The position numbers and the translations under genes are program-made. DNA of 64,000 nucleotides from Hymenobacter lucidus (GTDB lineage: Bacteria; Bacteroidota; Bacteroidia; Cytophagales; Hymenobacteraceae), in assembly GCF_020447265.1 (NCBI RefSeq), contig NZ_JAJADR010000003.1, forward strand, positions 372,001 through 436,000. Reading direction: 5' to 3'. Below, piece by piece: positions 55,764 to 64,000 of the stretch. The notes beneath the pieces were generated by a model. That model saw nothing but the letters and a program-made list of their open reading frames with translations, was not told the origin of the DNA and made no database searches. Position 1 is the stretch's first letter. The number at the start of each line of letters is the position of its first letter.

Positions 55764-58355
55764 TTATTGCTTGCTGATCGGGGTGGTGAACTGCTCCGTG
55801 GCCGTGGAATAGCGCAGCACGTACTGGCCACTGCTCAGCCCTTCCAGGTTCACCAGCGTCTGGCGCGAGCCGGCAGCGCAGGGCTGCACCCGCACCCGTT
55901 GCCCGAGGAGGGTATAAATGGCCACCTCCGCAACGCCGGCCGCGGCCGGGTGCGTGAGCGTGAGCTGGTCGGCCACGGGGTTCGGATACACTTGCAGGGC
56001 ACCGCTACGGGCCTTCTGGGTGCTGGTCACCACGCCGGCTTCGCCCCGGATAATAACGTTGCGCAGGGTAGCAAAGCGCGTGGCCGCGGACGTAGAGCCG
56101 CAGCTGAAATACAGGCGGAAAGTGAGCCGCTGGCCCGGCTGCAGCGTAACACCCGCGGCACCGGCCAGCGCCAAGCGGTAGGTGCTCAGGGCGCCGGTGG
56201 TAAAAATGGGCGTCGTGAAGCCGCCGTTGGCCGTGCTGAGCAACGTGCCGGCCGGTCCCCGGCCGCCGGTTACGTCGGCCGAATCGGTGGCAAAGCCGCT
56301 GCGGGACCAAACCAGTGCCAGCTTGGTGTTGCTGGTCGAGCCGGTCACGAAGGCATCGAGCAGCACGGAATCGACGCGTACGGTGGTGCCGGCAGTGCCG
56401 GTTACGGTGAACTGCTCGTAGTACGTGCGGTTCAGGTTGGAGCCGTTGCCCCCGTTCGACGACAGCCAGGAGCCGGTGGCAATGGGCGCAAACGCCTGGC
56501 CGTAGCGGGCCGAGTAGGGCGGAATCGTGGCCGTAGCCGAGCCATCGGACAGCACAAACTTGCGGAACGTGGGCGTGCTGGCTACGAGGCGGGCCGAGCG
56601 CACGGCCACGCTGTCCTGGTTGTTACGCGTCATGGGCCACCACTGCAGGTTAGCCGACTGCGGCAGGGCCGCGGCCTGGGTGGTGCCCGTTACCGGCAGG
56701 CTGGTGGCTACGGCGCCGGTGCTGGTCAGGGTAAGGTTGCCGCTGTAGGTACCCACGCTGGCCGCATTCAGCCGCACGCTGATGGGCGTGCTGGCCACCG
56801 CGCCGGTGCTGGTGGGCGTGAGGGTAAGCGGGGCAGTGCTGGAAAACCAGGTGCTGCCATCGGCCGATACCTGGAAATTCGCCGGGGGCGTGATGATGAG
56901 GCCCGCCGTCAGGTTTTCACCTATTACCTGAAACCGCTGCGCGGCTGAGGGCTGGCCCCCACCCTGCAGAAAGCTTTGCAGCGCCCCGGTTACGGTAACG
57001 GTGGGCGTGCTCGAAATCTGGAGCGTATCGGTGAGGTGCGTGGCCAGGCCGGTTTTGCTGGCCTGCACGTAGTAGAAGTACGAGTTGCCGGGCGTCGGAA
57101 TGGCATCGGTCGTTGCGAAGTTTACGTCAGTGGCATTGGCAGCGGTAGTCGTGTACAGCGGCGCGTAGGTGCCGCGGCGCGTGGTGCTGCGAAACACCTG
57201 GTACTGCACGCCGGCAATGGGCCAGCTGGCGTTCCAGCTCAGGGCCGTGGGCGTGGTAGCGGCGCCCTTTACCCCCATAAAGTTGGCTACGGCAATGCTG
57301 GCCGGCTGGCTGGGACAGAAGTTGGCGTAGGCAGCGCAGGGGTTCCAGTCGCCGAGCACGGCGGTGCGCGAGTACAGGGCCGTATCGGCCTCGGTCAGCT
57401 GCTTCGACCACGGCACGCGCTGGCTCACATCCACCAGGTTGCCGCTCACGTCGCGGCTCTTGTACTCGGCGTAGGTGATGACGCTGGTGTTGGTGCCGGC
57501 ATCCCAGGCGCTCCAGCCCTCGGGCTTGATGATGTTCGGGCCCATTACGGCCGAAATCCACACGACTTTATTATGGGCCGGGGTGGGGTTCGGCGTGCCC
57601 GAGTTCTGCCAGGGCCGGCCCATCGTGTAGGTCGTCAGGCCGCGGTTGGCCGGGATGTAGCACTTGCGGAACACGTAGCCGTAGGTCTGCCCCTGGGGCG
57701 TATTAGCGGCCGTGATGTAGCCGCCGTTGCCGCCGTCGCGCCGGGTTTTAGGGTAAATAATGCAGCCTTCAAACAGGGCCCGGGCTCCGCCGAAAATGAA
57801 GTCCACGGTGCCGTCGATGTAGCAGTCCTTGAAGTACTGGCGGCCGCTGCCGTTGGTCAGCACCGTATCCTGGCCGCCCAGGAAGCGGCAATTCTTAAAC
57901 GCGGCGCGGTCGGCACTCACGTTGATGGCCAAAGCCTGGGGCGAATCACCGGTGGTATTCTCGAAGGTGATGTTCAGGGCCGAGAAGTCGGTGGCATTAA
58001 TGGTTACCGAGGCCGAGTTGGACGTGCCAAAGGTGCCACCGGCCGGGTTGGGCTTGCCCGAGAAGTCGTCGTAGGTCAGGATGGTGTTGGCTACGCTCTG
58101 GCCGATGAGCTGCAGAAACGGCTTGTTGCTCGGCACACTGATCTTCTCCTTGTACTTGCCGTTTTTGATGTAGATGGTGTAGGCCGTGGTGCGGGCCGTA
58201 GGCGCCGCGTCGATGGCGGCCTGCACTGTGCGGAAGGCGCCCGAACCATCTTTGGCCACTATGGCGTCGTACGTTTGGGCCCGGGCCACGAAGGCCAGCA
58301 GCAGCAGCAGCAGGGTCGCGGCAAGGCGCGAGAGTTGGGAATACACGTGCTTCAT
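55764..58355 (-). CDS. Multidomain pectinesterase (CE8) with T9SS sorting domain
   Basis: An 863-aa secreted enzyme that removes methyl esters from homogalacturonan so lyases can cut it. Signal peptide ends ARAQ (27). The CE8 right-handed beta-helix (about 28-340) carries Gln162-Asp163 in LGGQDTVL, Asp185 in DGTVDFIFGGA and Arg247-Trp249 in TMGRPW, the family's catalytic set. Next are a fibronectin-III-like domain (about 370-455), a beta-sandwich with choice-of-anchor features (about 460-570), a further domain (575-775) and a T9SS C-terminal domain (about 785-863; LQVYPNPVADQ). The start abuts an 11-bp tandem repeat. It follows the pectate lyase gene by 111 bp. Confidence 0.95.
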   Translation of the reverse strand: MKHVYSQLSRLAATLLLLLLAFVARAQTYDAIVAKDGSGAFRTVQAAIDAAPTARTTAYTIYIKNGKYKEKISVPSNKPFLQLIGQSVANTILTYDDFSGKPNPAGGTFGTSNSASVTINATDFSALNITFENTTGDSPQALAINVSADRAAFKNCRFLGGQDTVLTNGSGRQYFKDCYIDGTVDFIFGGARALFEGCIIYPKTRRDGGNGGYITAANTPQGQTYGYVFRKCYIPANRGLTTYTMGRPWQNSGTPNPTPAHNKVVWISAVMGPNIIKPEGWSAWDAGTNTSVITYAEYKSRDVSGNLVDVSQRVPWSKQLTEADTALYSRTAVLGDWNPCAAYANFCPSQPASIAVANFMGVKGAATTPTALSWNASWPIAGVQYQVFRSTTRRGTYAPLYTTTAANATDVNFATTDAIPTPGNSYFYYVQASKTGLATHLTDTLQISSTPTVTVTGALQSFLQGGGQPSAAQRFQVIGENLTAGLIITPPANFQVSADGSTWFSSTAPLTLTPTSTGAVASTPISVRLNAASVGTYSGNLTLTSTGAVATSLPVTGTTQAAALPQSANLQWWPMTRNNQDSVAVRSARLVASTPTFRKFVLSDGSATATIPPYSARYGQAFAPIATGSWLSSNGGNGSNLNRTYYEQFTVTGTAGTTVRVDSVLLDAFVTGSTSNTKLALVWSRSGFATDSADVTGGRGPAGTLLSTANGGFTTPIFTTGALSTYRLALAGAAGVTLQPGQRLTFRLYFSCGSTSAATRFATLRNVIIRGEAGVVTSTQKARSGALQVYPNPVADQLTLTHPAAAGVAEVAIYTLLGQRVRVQPCAAGSRQTLVNLEGLSSGQYVLRYSTATEQFTTPISKQ

Positions 58356-58357
58356 AA

Positions 58358-58401
58358 GGGTAGGAATTGGGTAGGAATTGGGTAGGAATTGGGTAGGAAA
58401 A
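58358..58401. repeat. Four-copy 11-bp tandem repeat at the pectinesterase start
   Basis: GGGTAGGAATT is repeated three times exactly (58358-58390) and a fourth time with changed last bases (GGGTAGGAAAA, 58391-58401). On the coding (minus) strand it ends 2 bp before the ATG at 58355. It therefore forms the ribosome-binding region, and copy number would change the 5' leader by 11 nt per unit. Confidence 0.85.
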
Positions 58402-58466
58402 GGAATGCGGGTCCGAGCGGCTTTTTTGGGAAGGCCGCGGGCAGAGAATTCGACGATGGTTGGCGC

Positions 58467-60221
58467 TTAGTCGCGCAGCAGCTTGCTGGTCAGCTGGCCG
58501 GCGCTGCTGGTGTAGCGCACCAGGTAGAGGCCGGCGGGCAGCGTTGCCAAAGGCAGGCGCGTTTCGGCAGTGCCGGCGGCGGCTGGCAGGCAAGCCACGC
58601 GGCGGCCGTCGTGGGTAAAGATTTCCAGTAACCCAGCGCGGTTGGTACTCGGGTGCGTAATGGTGGCCTCGTGCCGGGCCGGGTTCGGATACACTTCCAG
58701 GCCGACGGCCGGCTTCGCTTTGCTGGCACCTAGCACCACGGTGGTCAGGCTATTAAGATAACTCTCTAACATGGTATACCCCTGGGCATCCCGCTGGTTG
58801 CGGTCAGCGGCATTGTTGGGGTTCAGGCCCCGGGTTGTTTCCCAGGTGTCGGGCATACCGTCGTGGTCGGTATCCGTGGGGGCCGGGCCGCAGGTGAGCA
58901 CCGGCCAGGCCGTCTGGGAGGTGGTGTAGGGCGTGCCGTGGGGGTAGCCGCCCTGCACATCTATGAGGCCGCCGGTGCGGTTGCGCACGTCATTCACGAT
59001 TCGCTGATCCAGTGCGTCGCGGGCGGGCAGCACGCAGCCGGCCTGGGCCAATACGGCGTTGTAGGCCTCCTGCGCGGTTTGGGTCGGCACGGCCAGCGCG
59101 GCAAATGGTGTGGTCACCTTAATGCGGACCGTATCGGCGCGCGGAGCGCTGCCGGGTGCCACGCCCAGCCAGTTGTTGCTGCTCACTCTGGGGTAGCCGT
59201 CCACGTAGTTGCCGCTCATGTACACCTGCGGAAACGGCAGCGCGGCGTTGTAGAAGGGGTACATAATCATGGACTTGATGGCCACGCCGCTGGTGCTGCC
59301 CGAGGAGGTAGCCGGTCCGGATTTGTAATAGTTATTCACCATGTTGTAATAGCCGCCCTCGCCGCCATTGGTGCTGTAGGAGCCCCAGTCGTAGATAACG
59401 TTGTTGCGAAAGTCGCCCTTCTCGGCGCCGGGCACGGACGGCGTCAGGCCGCCGCTGCCCGAAAAGCGCGGCATGCGCCCTTTGCAATGGGCGACCAGAT
59501 TGTGGTGAAACGAGCCGTTGCGGGCCCCCCACACCCCGCCGTAGCCGTGCTGCTCGAAATCGGTGTCGCCTTCTTCGAAGTGGTAGGAATAGTTCAGCGG
59601 CTCACTCACCAGGTTCCACTGCAAGGTGGTGCTGTCGCCCTGGTAAAAGCTGAAGGCCTCATCCGTGCTCCAGCTCATGGAGCAATGGTCGATAATGGTC
59701 TTGACGTTATAGCGCCCACCAAAGGCGTCATCGTCGCCGCTGCCGGGCACTTTCCCCGCGTTCTGGTACCGGTCGCCGAGGCGGAAACGCATAAACCGCA
59801 CGATGACGTTGTTGCCGTTCACGGATACTTCCTGATCGGCCAGGCAGATTCCTTCACCCGGGGCTGTCTGGCCCGCCACGGTGGTATTGGCCGGAATGCG
59901 TAGGCCGGAGGTCAGGTGAATCGTGCCGCACACGCGAAAAACCACCGTGCGGTGGGGTGCGGCCGTAGCCGATTGGCTCAGGGCGTAGCGCAACGTACCC
60001 GGCGTGTTGGTATCGGCCAGCGAGGTCACTTCAAATACAGTGGTGGGCACTGCTAGCGTCCCACGGCCACCAGAAGTGTATTTGCCCGCACCCTCGGCTC
60101 CGGGAAAGGCTACGAGCCGTTGCGCAGCTCCGGTGTGCGTTAGTAAAAGTGCCGTAGCGCTGGCCAGCAAGCCGAAAGCTCTCGGAAAAAGCGCCGTAAC
60201 GCCACGAGTAAAGGTTCGCAT
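58467..60221 (-). CDS. PL1-type pectate lyase with T9SS sorting domain
   Basis: A 584-aa secreted lyase that cleaves de-esterified homogalacturonan. The signal peptide ends TGAAQ (34). The mature part opens AFPGAEGAGKYTSGGRG, the standard start of this pectate lyase group. The parallel beta-helix (about 35-400) has VIVRFMRFRLGD, DHCSMSWSTDE (His179) and HHNLVAHCKGRMPRFSG with Arg249/Arg252 as catalytic candidates. A TDTDHDGMPDTWE calcium-binding-like segment follows near 455-470, and a T9SS domain ends the protein (about 510-584; LEVYPNPARHE). ATG 60221 is chosen for its signal peptide. It is the first gene of the pectin-type operon, with LacI-like operators upstream. Confidence 0.94.
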   Translation of the reverse strand: MRTFTRGVTALFPRAFGLLASATALLLTHTGAAQRLVAFPGAEGAGKYTSGGRGTLAVPTTVFEVTSLADTNTPGTLRYALSQSATAAPHRTVVFRVCGTIHLTSGLRIPANTTVAGQTAPGEGICLADQEVSVNGNNVIVRFMRFRLGDRYQNAGKVPGSGDDDAFGGRYNVKTIIDHCSMSWSTDEAFSFYQGDSTTLQWNLVSEPLNYSYHFEEGDTDFEQHGYGGVWGARNGSFHHNLVAHCKGRMPRFSGSGGLTPSVPGAEKGDFRNNVIYDWGSYSTNGGEGGYYNMVNNYYKSGPATSSGSTSGVAIKSMIMYPFYNAALPFPQVYMSGNYVDGYPRVSSNNWLGVAPGSAPRADTVRIKVTTPFAALAVPTQTAQEAYNAVLAQAGCVLPARDALDQRIVNDVRNRTGGLIDVQGGYPHGTPYTTSQTAWPVLTCGPAPTDTDHDGMPDTWETTRGLNPNNAADRNQRDAQGYTMLESYLNSLTTVVLGASKAKPAVGLEVYPNPARHEATITHPSTNRAGLLEIFTHDGRRVACLPAAAGTAETRLPLATLPAGLYLVRYTSSAGQLTSKLLRD

Positions 60222-60357
60222 TATAGGGGATTTGGGTGGGGAAGGGAATGGCGAGGCAGGAGGCCGATTGTAGCGTTTCATAAACACTTCAATCGATTAG
60301 ATGATGTAAGGTGAATAGTACTTTGCTAATTCCCAAGCTATACACATAAATAAGTAT

Positions 60358-60383
60358 CGGTATCGTTACCGGGAACGTTCCCG
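60358..60383. promoter_or_regulatory. Two overlapping LacI-family-like operators
   Basis: CGGTATCGTTACCG (60358-60371) and CGGGAACGTTCCCG (60370-60383) are 14-bp palindromes, the second perfect. Both have the central CG and outer CGG/CCG of LacI-family sites. Their centres are 12 bp apart, about one helical turn. Confidence 0.6.
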
Positions 60384-60612
60384 AACCAATAAATCAGCAG
60401 CATAGACCAGCAGTCTGTCATTCATAACTGACAATATCTCCTGCTAAAGCACAATTGTCCTTCGAAAAGAAATATCTCACAATCAGATTAATTGTATTAA
60501 ATATTTGATTAACAGCTCATTAATAGTTTACGAAACAATTAACTATAGGTGTATGACTTGTTAAAGCGCAATGCCGTTTACTTCGGAGCACTTTTGGTAA
60601 AATAGCTACTAC

Positions 60613-60626
60613 CGGAAACGATACCG
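60613..60626. promoter_or_regulatory. Third LacI-family-like operator
   Basis: CGGAAACGATACCG; its reverse complement matches the site at 60358-60371 at 13 of 14 positions. It lies 89 bp before the GH43 start, about 243 bp from the other pair, a spacing that would allow looping. Confidence 0.55.
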
Positions 60627-60714
60627 AATAGCACACAATTAACATTAATCCTTACCTTTCAGCCGGAAATGCTATTTGCTTCGCCTCAGAAGCGGAATTA
60701 CCTGATTTCACGCA

Positions 60715-62409
60715 ATGCATTATTCTTTCCTTCAGCAGCTTTTTCCTGCTATTCTCCCAACTGTTCCGACTTCCTGGCGTCAATGGAGTACAGCGTTGCT
60801 TCTGGCCGCGTTGTTTTCCCATGGGGCAGTGGCGCAGTCAAGCTCCACGCCTTCGAAAGTGTGGGTGCCGGATCTGGGCAATGGCACCTACAAAAACCCG
60901 GTGCTGTACGCCGACTACTCCGACCCCGACGTGGTGCGCGTGGGCGACGACTTCTACCTCACCTCATCGAGCTTTAATGCCGTGCCCGGCCTGCAGATTC
61001 TGCACTCCAAGGACCTGGTCAACTGGACAATTATCGGGGCCGTATTTCAGGAGCAGCCCCCGCTGGCGCGCTACCGCGACGTGCAGCACGGCAACGGCGT
61101 GTGGGCCCCGGCCATTCGCTACCACAACAAGGAATTCTACATCTACTACCCCGACCCGGACCTGGGTATCTTCGTGACCAAGGCCAAAAACCCGGCCGGG
61201 CCGTGGTCGGCGCCGGTGTGCGTGAAGGAAGCCAAGGGCTGGATTGACCCCTGCCCGCTCTGGGACAAAGACGGCAAAGCCTACCTCGTGCACGGCTTTG
61301 CTGGCAGCCGGGCCGGCATCAAAACCATTCTGGCGGTGAGCTCCATGAGCCCCGACGGGCAGCGCCTTATCGGGCCCGACGCGCTGGTTTTCGACGGCCA
61401 TGCCGCCCACCCAACCTTGGAAGGGCCGAAATTTTACCAGCGCCACGGCTACTACTACATCTTCGCGCCGGCCGGCGGGGTGCCCACGGGCTGGCAGCTG
61501 GTATTGCGCTCCAAAAACGTGTACGGCCCTTACGAGGAGAAAATCGTGATGGACCAGGGCAAAACGCCCATCAACGGCCCGCACCAGGGCGCCTGGGTCG
61601 ATACTGATACCGGGGAGGACTGGTTTCTGCACTTCCAGGACCAGGGGCCCTACGGCCGGGTGGTGCACTTGCAGCCCATGAGCTGGAAAAACGACTGGCC
61701 CGTCATTGGCGAAGACCCCGACGGTGACGGCAAAGGCCAGCCGGTGCTCACGTACCGCAAGCCCAGAGTCAGGGCCAAAGCCCAGCCCCTGGCCACGCCC
61801 GCCACGTCCGACGAGTTCAGCACCAACCAGCTCGGCCTGCAGTGGCAGTGGCACGCGAATCCGCAGGACTACTGGGCCTACCTCAACGGCCCCCAGGGCT
61901 ATCTGCGGCTGTATTCAGTGGCCTTGCCCGAAGGCTTCAAAAACTACTGGCAGGTGCCCAACCTGCTCTTGCAAAAGCTGCCCGCCGAGGCGTTTACGGC
62001 TACCACCAAGCTTACTTTTAATTCCCGCATTGAGGGCGAAAAAGTGGGGCTGCTGATAATGGGCCTCGATTACGCCTACCTCTCGCTCAGCAACCAGGGC
62101 GGCAAGCTCCAACTGAGCCAAACTGTGTGCGCCGACGCCGACAAGGGCAAACCCGAAACCACCTCGGCCCCGGTGGAAATGCCGGCCGCCCAGGCCAAGC
62201 AGCCCATTTATCTGCGCGTGGCGGTGAAAGCCGGAGCCAAGTGCCAGTTCAGCTATAGCTTCGACGGCCAGAGGTTCCAGCCCCTGGGTACCGAGTTTCA
62301 GGCCCGGGAAGGCAAGTGGATTGGGGCCAAAGTCGGCCTGTTCTGCTCGCGCACGGCCCGGTTCAACGACTCCGGTAACGCCGACATCGACTGGTTCCGC
62401 ATCGAGTAA
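60715..62409 (+). CDS. GH43 family glycosidase with C-terminal beta-sandwich
   Basis: A 564-aa exported enzyme with a long n-region before the signal core (STALLLAALFSHGAVAQ, about 25-41). Catalytic residues: base Asp70 in YSDPDVVRV, modulator Asp178 in GWIDPCPLWDKDG and acid Glu236 in PTLEGPKFYQRHGYYY. The C-terminal half (about 350-564) is the two-domain GH43 beta-sandwich, with GLQWQWHANPQ and FSYSFDGQRFQPLG. Likely releases xylose or arabinose. The next gene, 54 bp downstream on the same strand, is xylulokinase, which points to xylose release. It is divergent from the pectin-type operon and shares LacI-like operators with it. Confidence 0.93.
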   Translation: MHYSFLQQLFPAILPTVPTSWRQWSTALLLAALFSHGAVAQSSSTPSKVWVPDLGNGTYKNPVLYADYSDPDVVRVGDDFYLTSSSFNAVPGLQILHSKDLVNWTIIGAVFQEQPPLARYRDVQHGNGVWAPAIRYHNKEFYIYYPDPDLGIFVTKAKNPAGPWSAPVCVKEAKGWIDPCPLWDKDGKAYLVHGFAGSRAGIKTILAVSSMSPDGQRLIGPDALVFDGHAAHPTLEGPKFYQRHGYYYIFAPAGGVPTGWQLVLRSKNVYGPYEEKIVMDQGKTPINGPHQGAWVDTDTGEDWFLHFQDQGPYGRVVHLQPMSWKNDWPVIGEDPDGDGKGQPVLTYRKPRVRAKAQPLATPATSDEFSTNQLGLQWQWHANPQDYWAYLNGPQGYLRLYSVALPEGFKNYWQVPNLLLQKLPAEAFTATTKLTFNSRIEGEKVGLLIMGLDYAYLSLSNQGGKLQLSQTVCADADKGKPETTSAPVEMPAAQAKQPIYLRVAVKAGAKCQFSYSFDGQRFQPLGTEFQAREGKWIGAKVGLFCSRTARFNDSGNADIDWFRIE

Positions 62410-62463
62410 AGCGGCCGCCGGCCCCTACCCTTTCCCCTGTTTTCCACCCTTACTACTCACGCT

Positions 62464-64000
62464 ATGCTGCTCCTCGGAATAGATCTGGGAACCTCGTCCG
62501 TCAAGGTTTCCGTCGTGGATGCCGCCACCCGGCAGTGCCTGGCCTCGGTCAGCTACCCCGACGTGGAGCGGGAAATTACGGCCCGGCAGCCGGGCTGGGC
62601 CGAGCAGGACCCGCGCCAGTGGTGGCTCGACGTGCGCCAGGCCATTCTGCAGGCCCACGCCACCCAGGCCTATGATCCACAGGCAATTGGCGCCATCGGC
62701 ATTGCCTACCAGATGCACGGCCTGGTGGTCGTGGATGAGCACCGGCACGTGCTGCGCGACGCCATCATCTGGTGCGACAGTCGAGCCGTACCCCACGGCG
62801 CGGAGGCTTTCGAGGCCATTGGTCCGGAGCGCAGCCTGGCCCACCTGCTCAACTCGCCCGGCAACTTCACCGCCGCCAAGCTGGCCTGGGTGAAAGCCCA
62901 CGAGCCCGACGTCTACGCCCGCATTGCCCAGGTGCTGCTGCCCGGCGACTTTCTGGCGTTGCAGCTCACGGGCGCGGCCACGACCAGCATTTCGGCCTTG
63001 TCGGAAGGCATCTTCTGGGACTTTGCCGAGCAGGAGCTGTCGGAGGATGTGTTCCGCTTCTTCGGCTTCGACAAAAACCTGATTCCGCCGGTGCAGCCCG
63101 TCTTTACCGCCCACGGCGCGGTGCTGGCCGCCGTGGCCGAGGAGCTGGGCCTGCGGCCGGGCATTCCGGTAACCTACAAGGCCGGCGACCAGCCCAACAA
63201 CGCCCTGTCGTTGGGGGTGCTGGAGCCGGGTGAAGTGGCGGCCACGGCTGGCACCTCGGGCGTGATTTACGCCGTCACCGACCAGCTGTTCGTCGATGCC
63301 CAGTCACGGGTGAATGCCTTTGCCCACGTCAACCACACCGCCGACCAGCCCCGCCTGGGCGTGCTGCTGTGCATCAACGGCACCGGCAGCCTCAACCGCT
63401 GGATGAAAAGCGTGGCCGGGCCCCAGCTGAGCTACCCCGAGATGAACGAGCGGGCCGCTATCGTGCCCGCCGGCGCCGACGGCCTGCTGTGTTTACCCTT
63501 CGGCAATGGTGTGGAGCGGATGCTGGCTAACGAGCCGGTGGGCGCCCATCTGCATAACATCGACCTGAATGTGCACACGCCCGGCCACCTGCTGCGGGCC
63601 GCCCAGGAAGGCGTGGCCTTTGCCTTCCGCTATGGCCTGGACATTATGCGCGAAAACGGCCTGCACCCCACCGTGGTAAAGGCCGGCAAAACCAACATGT
63701 TCCTGAGCCCGGTTTTCGCCCAGGCCTTTGCCAATGCCACCGGCCTCACTGTGGAGCTCTACCAAACCGACGGCAGCGTGGGCGCGGCCCTCGGCGCCGG
63801 CATCGGTGCCGAAGTGTACGCTACGCCCGCCGAGGCCTTTGCCCGCATGGAGCGCCTCCAAACCATTGCCCCCGACGGCGAAACAGCTATTTACGAAGCC
63901 GCTTACCAGCAGTGGAAAGAACTGTTGCTGAGCCGGCTACAGTCGGGCAAAAAACTGGCCGCTCAACCAAGAGAAGGTGATGCTCCATCTGGCGTCCGCT
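62464..64000 (+). CDS. xylB: Xylulokinase, 3' end beyond the window
   Basis: FGGY-family sugar kinase that phosphorylates D-xylulose for the pentose phosphate pathway. The ATG at 62464 opens MLLLGIDLGTSSVKVSV, the phosphate-1 loop. GWAEQDPRQWW, GIAYQMHGLVVVDE and AIIWCDSRAV follow in the N-terminal half. VTYKAGDQPNNALSLGV carries the catalytic Asp, and VAATAGTSGVIY and LCINGTGSLNRWMK belong to the ATP side. No stop occurs before base 64000, so at least 512 codons are present, already slightly more than the usual 485-500. It follows the GH43 gene by 54 bp; a xylose isomerase gene might lie just outside the window. Confidence 0.95.
   Translation, partial: MLLLGIDLGTSSVKVSVVDAATRQCLASVSYPDVEREITARQPGWAEQDPRQWWLDVRQAILQAHATQAYDPQAIGAIGIAYQMHGLVVVDEHRHVLRDAIIWCDSRAVPHGAEAFEAIGPERSLAHLLNSPGNFTAAKLAWVKAHEPDVYARIAQVLLPGDFLALQLTGAATTSISALSEGIFWDFAEQELSEDVFRFFGFDKNLIPPVQPVFTAHGAVLAAVAEELGLRPGIPVTYKAGDQPNNALSLGVLEPGEVAATAGTSGVIYAVTDQLFVDAQSRVNAFAHVNHTADQPRLGVLLCINGTGSLNRWMKSVAGPQLSYPEMNERAAIVPAGADGLLCLPFGNGVERMLANEPVGAHLHNIDLNVHTPGHLLRAAQEGVAFAFRYGLDIMRENGLHPTVVKAGKTNMFLSPVFAQAFANATGLTVELYQTDGSVGAALGAGIGAEVYATPAEAFARMERLQTIAPDGETAIYEAAYQQWKELLLSRLQSGKKLAAQPREGDAPSGVR

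Larger units (their letters stand above)
60222..60714. promoter_or_regulatory. 493-bp divergent control region
   Basis: An AT-rich region between the minus-strand pectin-type operon and the plus-strand GH43/xylB operon. Besides the three palindromes annotated separately, it has long A/T stretches (60480-60545) suited to bending. TACCTTTC at 60653-60660, close to TAnnTTTG, is a candidate -7 for the GH43 gene, but no TTG lies at the right distance. No coding sequence is seen. Confidence 0.5.

Noticed and set aside
55767..58385. Two long + strand open frames (393 and 469 codons)
   Set aside because: Antisense to the pectinesterase gene, which has clear catalytic motifs. The antisense products show no motifs or signal peptides.

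Overview
The window is high-GC DNA from the Bacteroidota, most likely a soil or plant-associated Hymenobacter or close relative in the Cytophagales. This is an inference from gene families, not a database match. The pointers are three SusC/SusD outer-membrane pairs, an ECF sigma/FecR/STN-SusC signalling set, type IX secretion C-terminal sorting domains on secreted proteins, a LytS/LytTR pair, an ABC permease fused to an M1 peptidase, and Bacteroidota-type promoter sequences (TTG, then TAnnTTTG).

Region 1 (1-3353) is the 3' end of a SusC gene plus its SusD partner. Region 2 (3354-13172) is mostly housekeeping and accessory: a WYL regulator beside a DinB-family gene with a probable operator, a cupin, a SpoIIAA-like protein, two secreted or lipoprotein unknowns, a Pro-rich disordered protein, a large AsmA-like protein and a flavin amine oxidase. 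It holds strong inverted repeats, including a perfect 66-bp palindrome at 6482-6547. Region 3 (13466-27505) has an S1/P1-type zinc nuclease/phospholipase, a secreted GH10 xylanase with a T9SS tail, asparagine synthetase A, a RecE-like PD-(D/E)XK protein, a LytTR two-component system divergent from the ABC/M1 transporter, an NYN-domain gene broken at a run of seven G, and a DUF4174 protein.

Region 4 (27722-44566, minus strand) is a complete (arabino)xylan-type polysaccharide utilization locus. In transcription order it encodes ECF sigma, FecR, SusC with an STN domain, SusD, GH43, GH97, GH43, GH43-CBM6, a double-domain esterase and GH43. The layout implies glycan sensing by SusC, relay through FecR and release of the sigma factor. 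GH43 enzymes and esterases would then strip arabinose, xylose and acyl groups.

Region 5 (44567-47513) separates the two loci: a 665-bp gap, a seven-repeat T9SS cargo protein and a small zinc-ribbon-like protein. Region 6 (47514-60221, minus) is a pectin-type locus: PL1 lyase, pectinesterase, SusC, SusD and a GH116-like hydrolase with CBM6. Divergent from it (60715 to the end) are a GH43 enzyme and xylulokinase, which carries on past the window. The shared 493-bp intergenic region holds three LacI-family-like palindromes that could co-regulate both arms.

I found no tRNA, rRNA, CRISPR array, intact insertion sequence or phage. I see no wholly unprecedented system. The most unusual items are the G-run frameshift in the NYN gene, the 66-bp palindrome, the 11-bp tandem repeat abutting the pectinesterase start, and the shared operator cluster.
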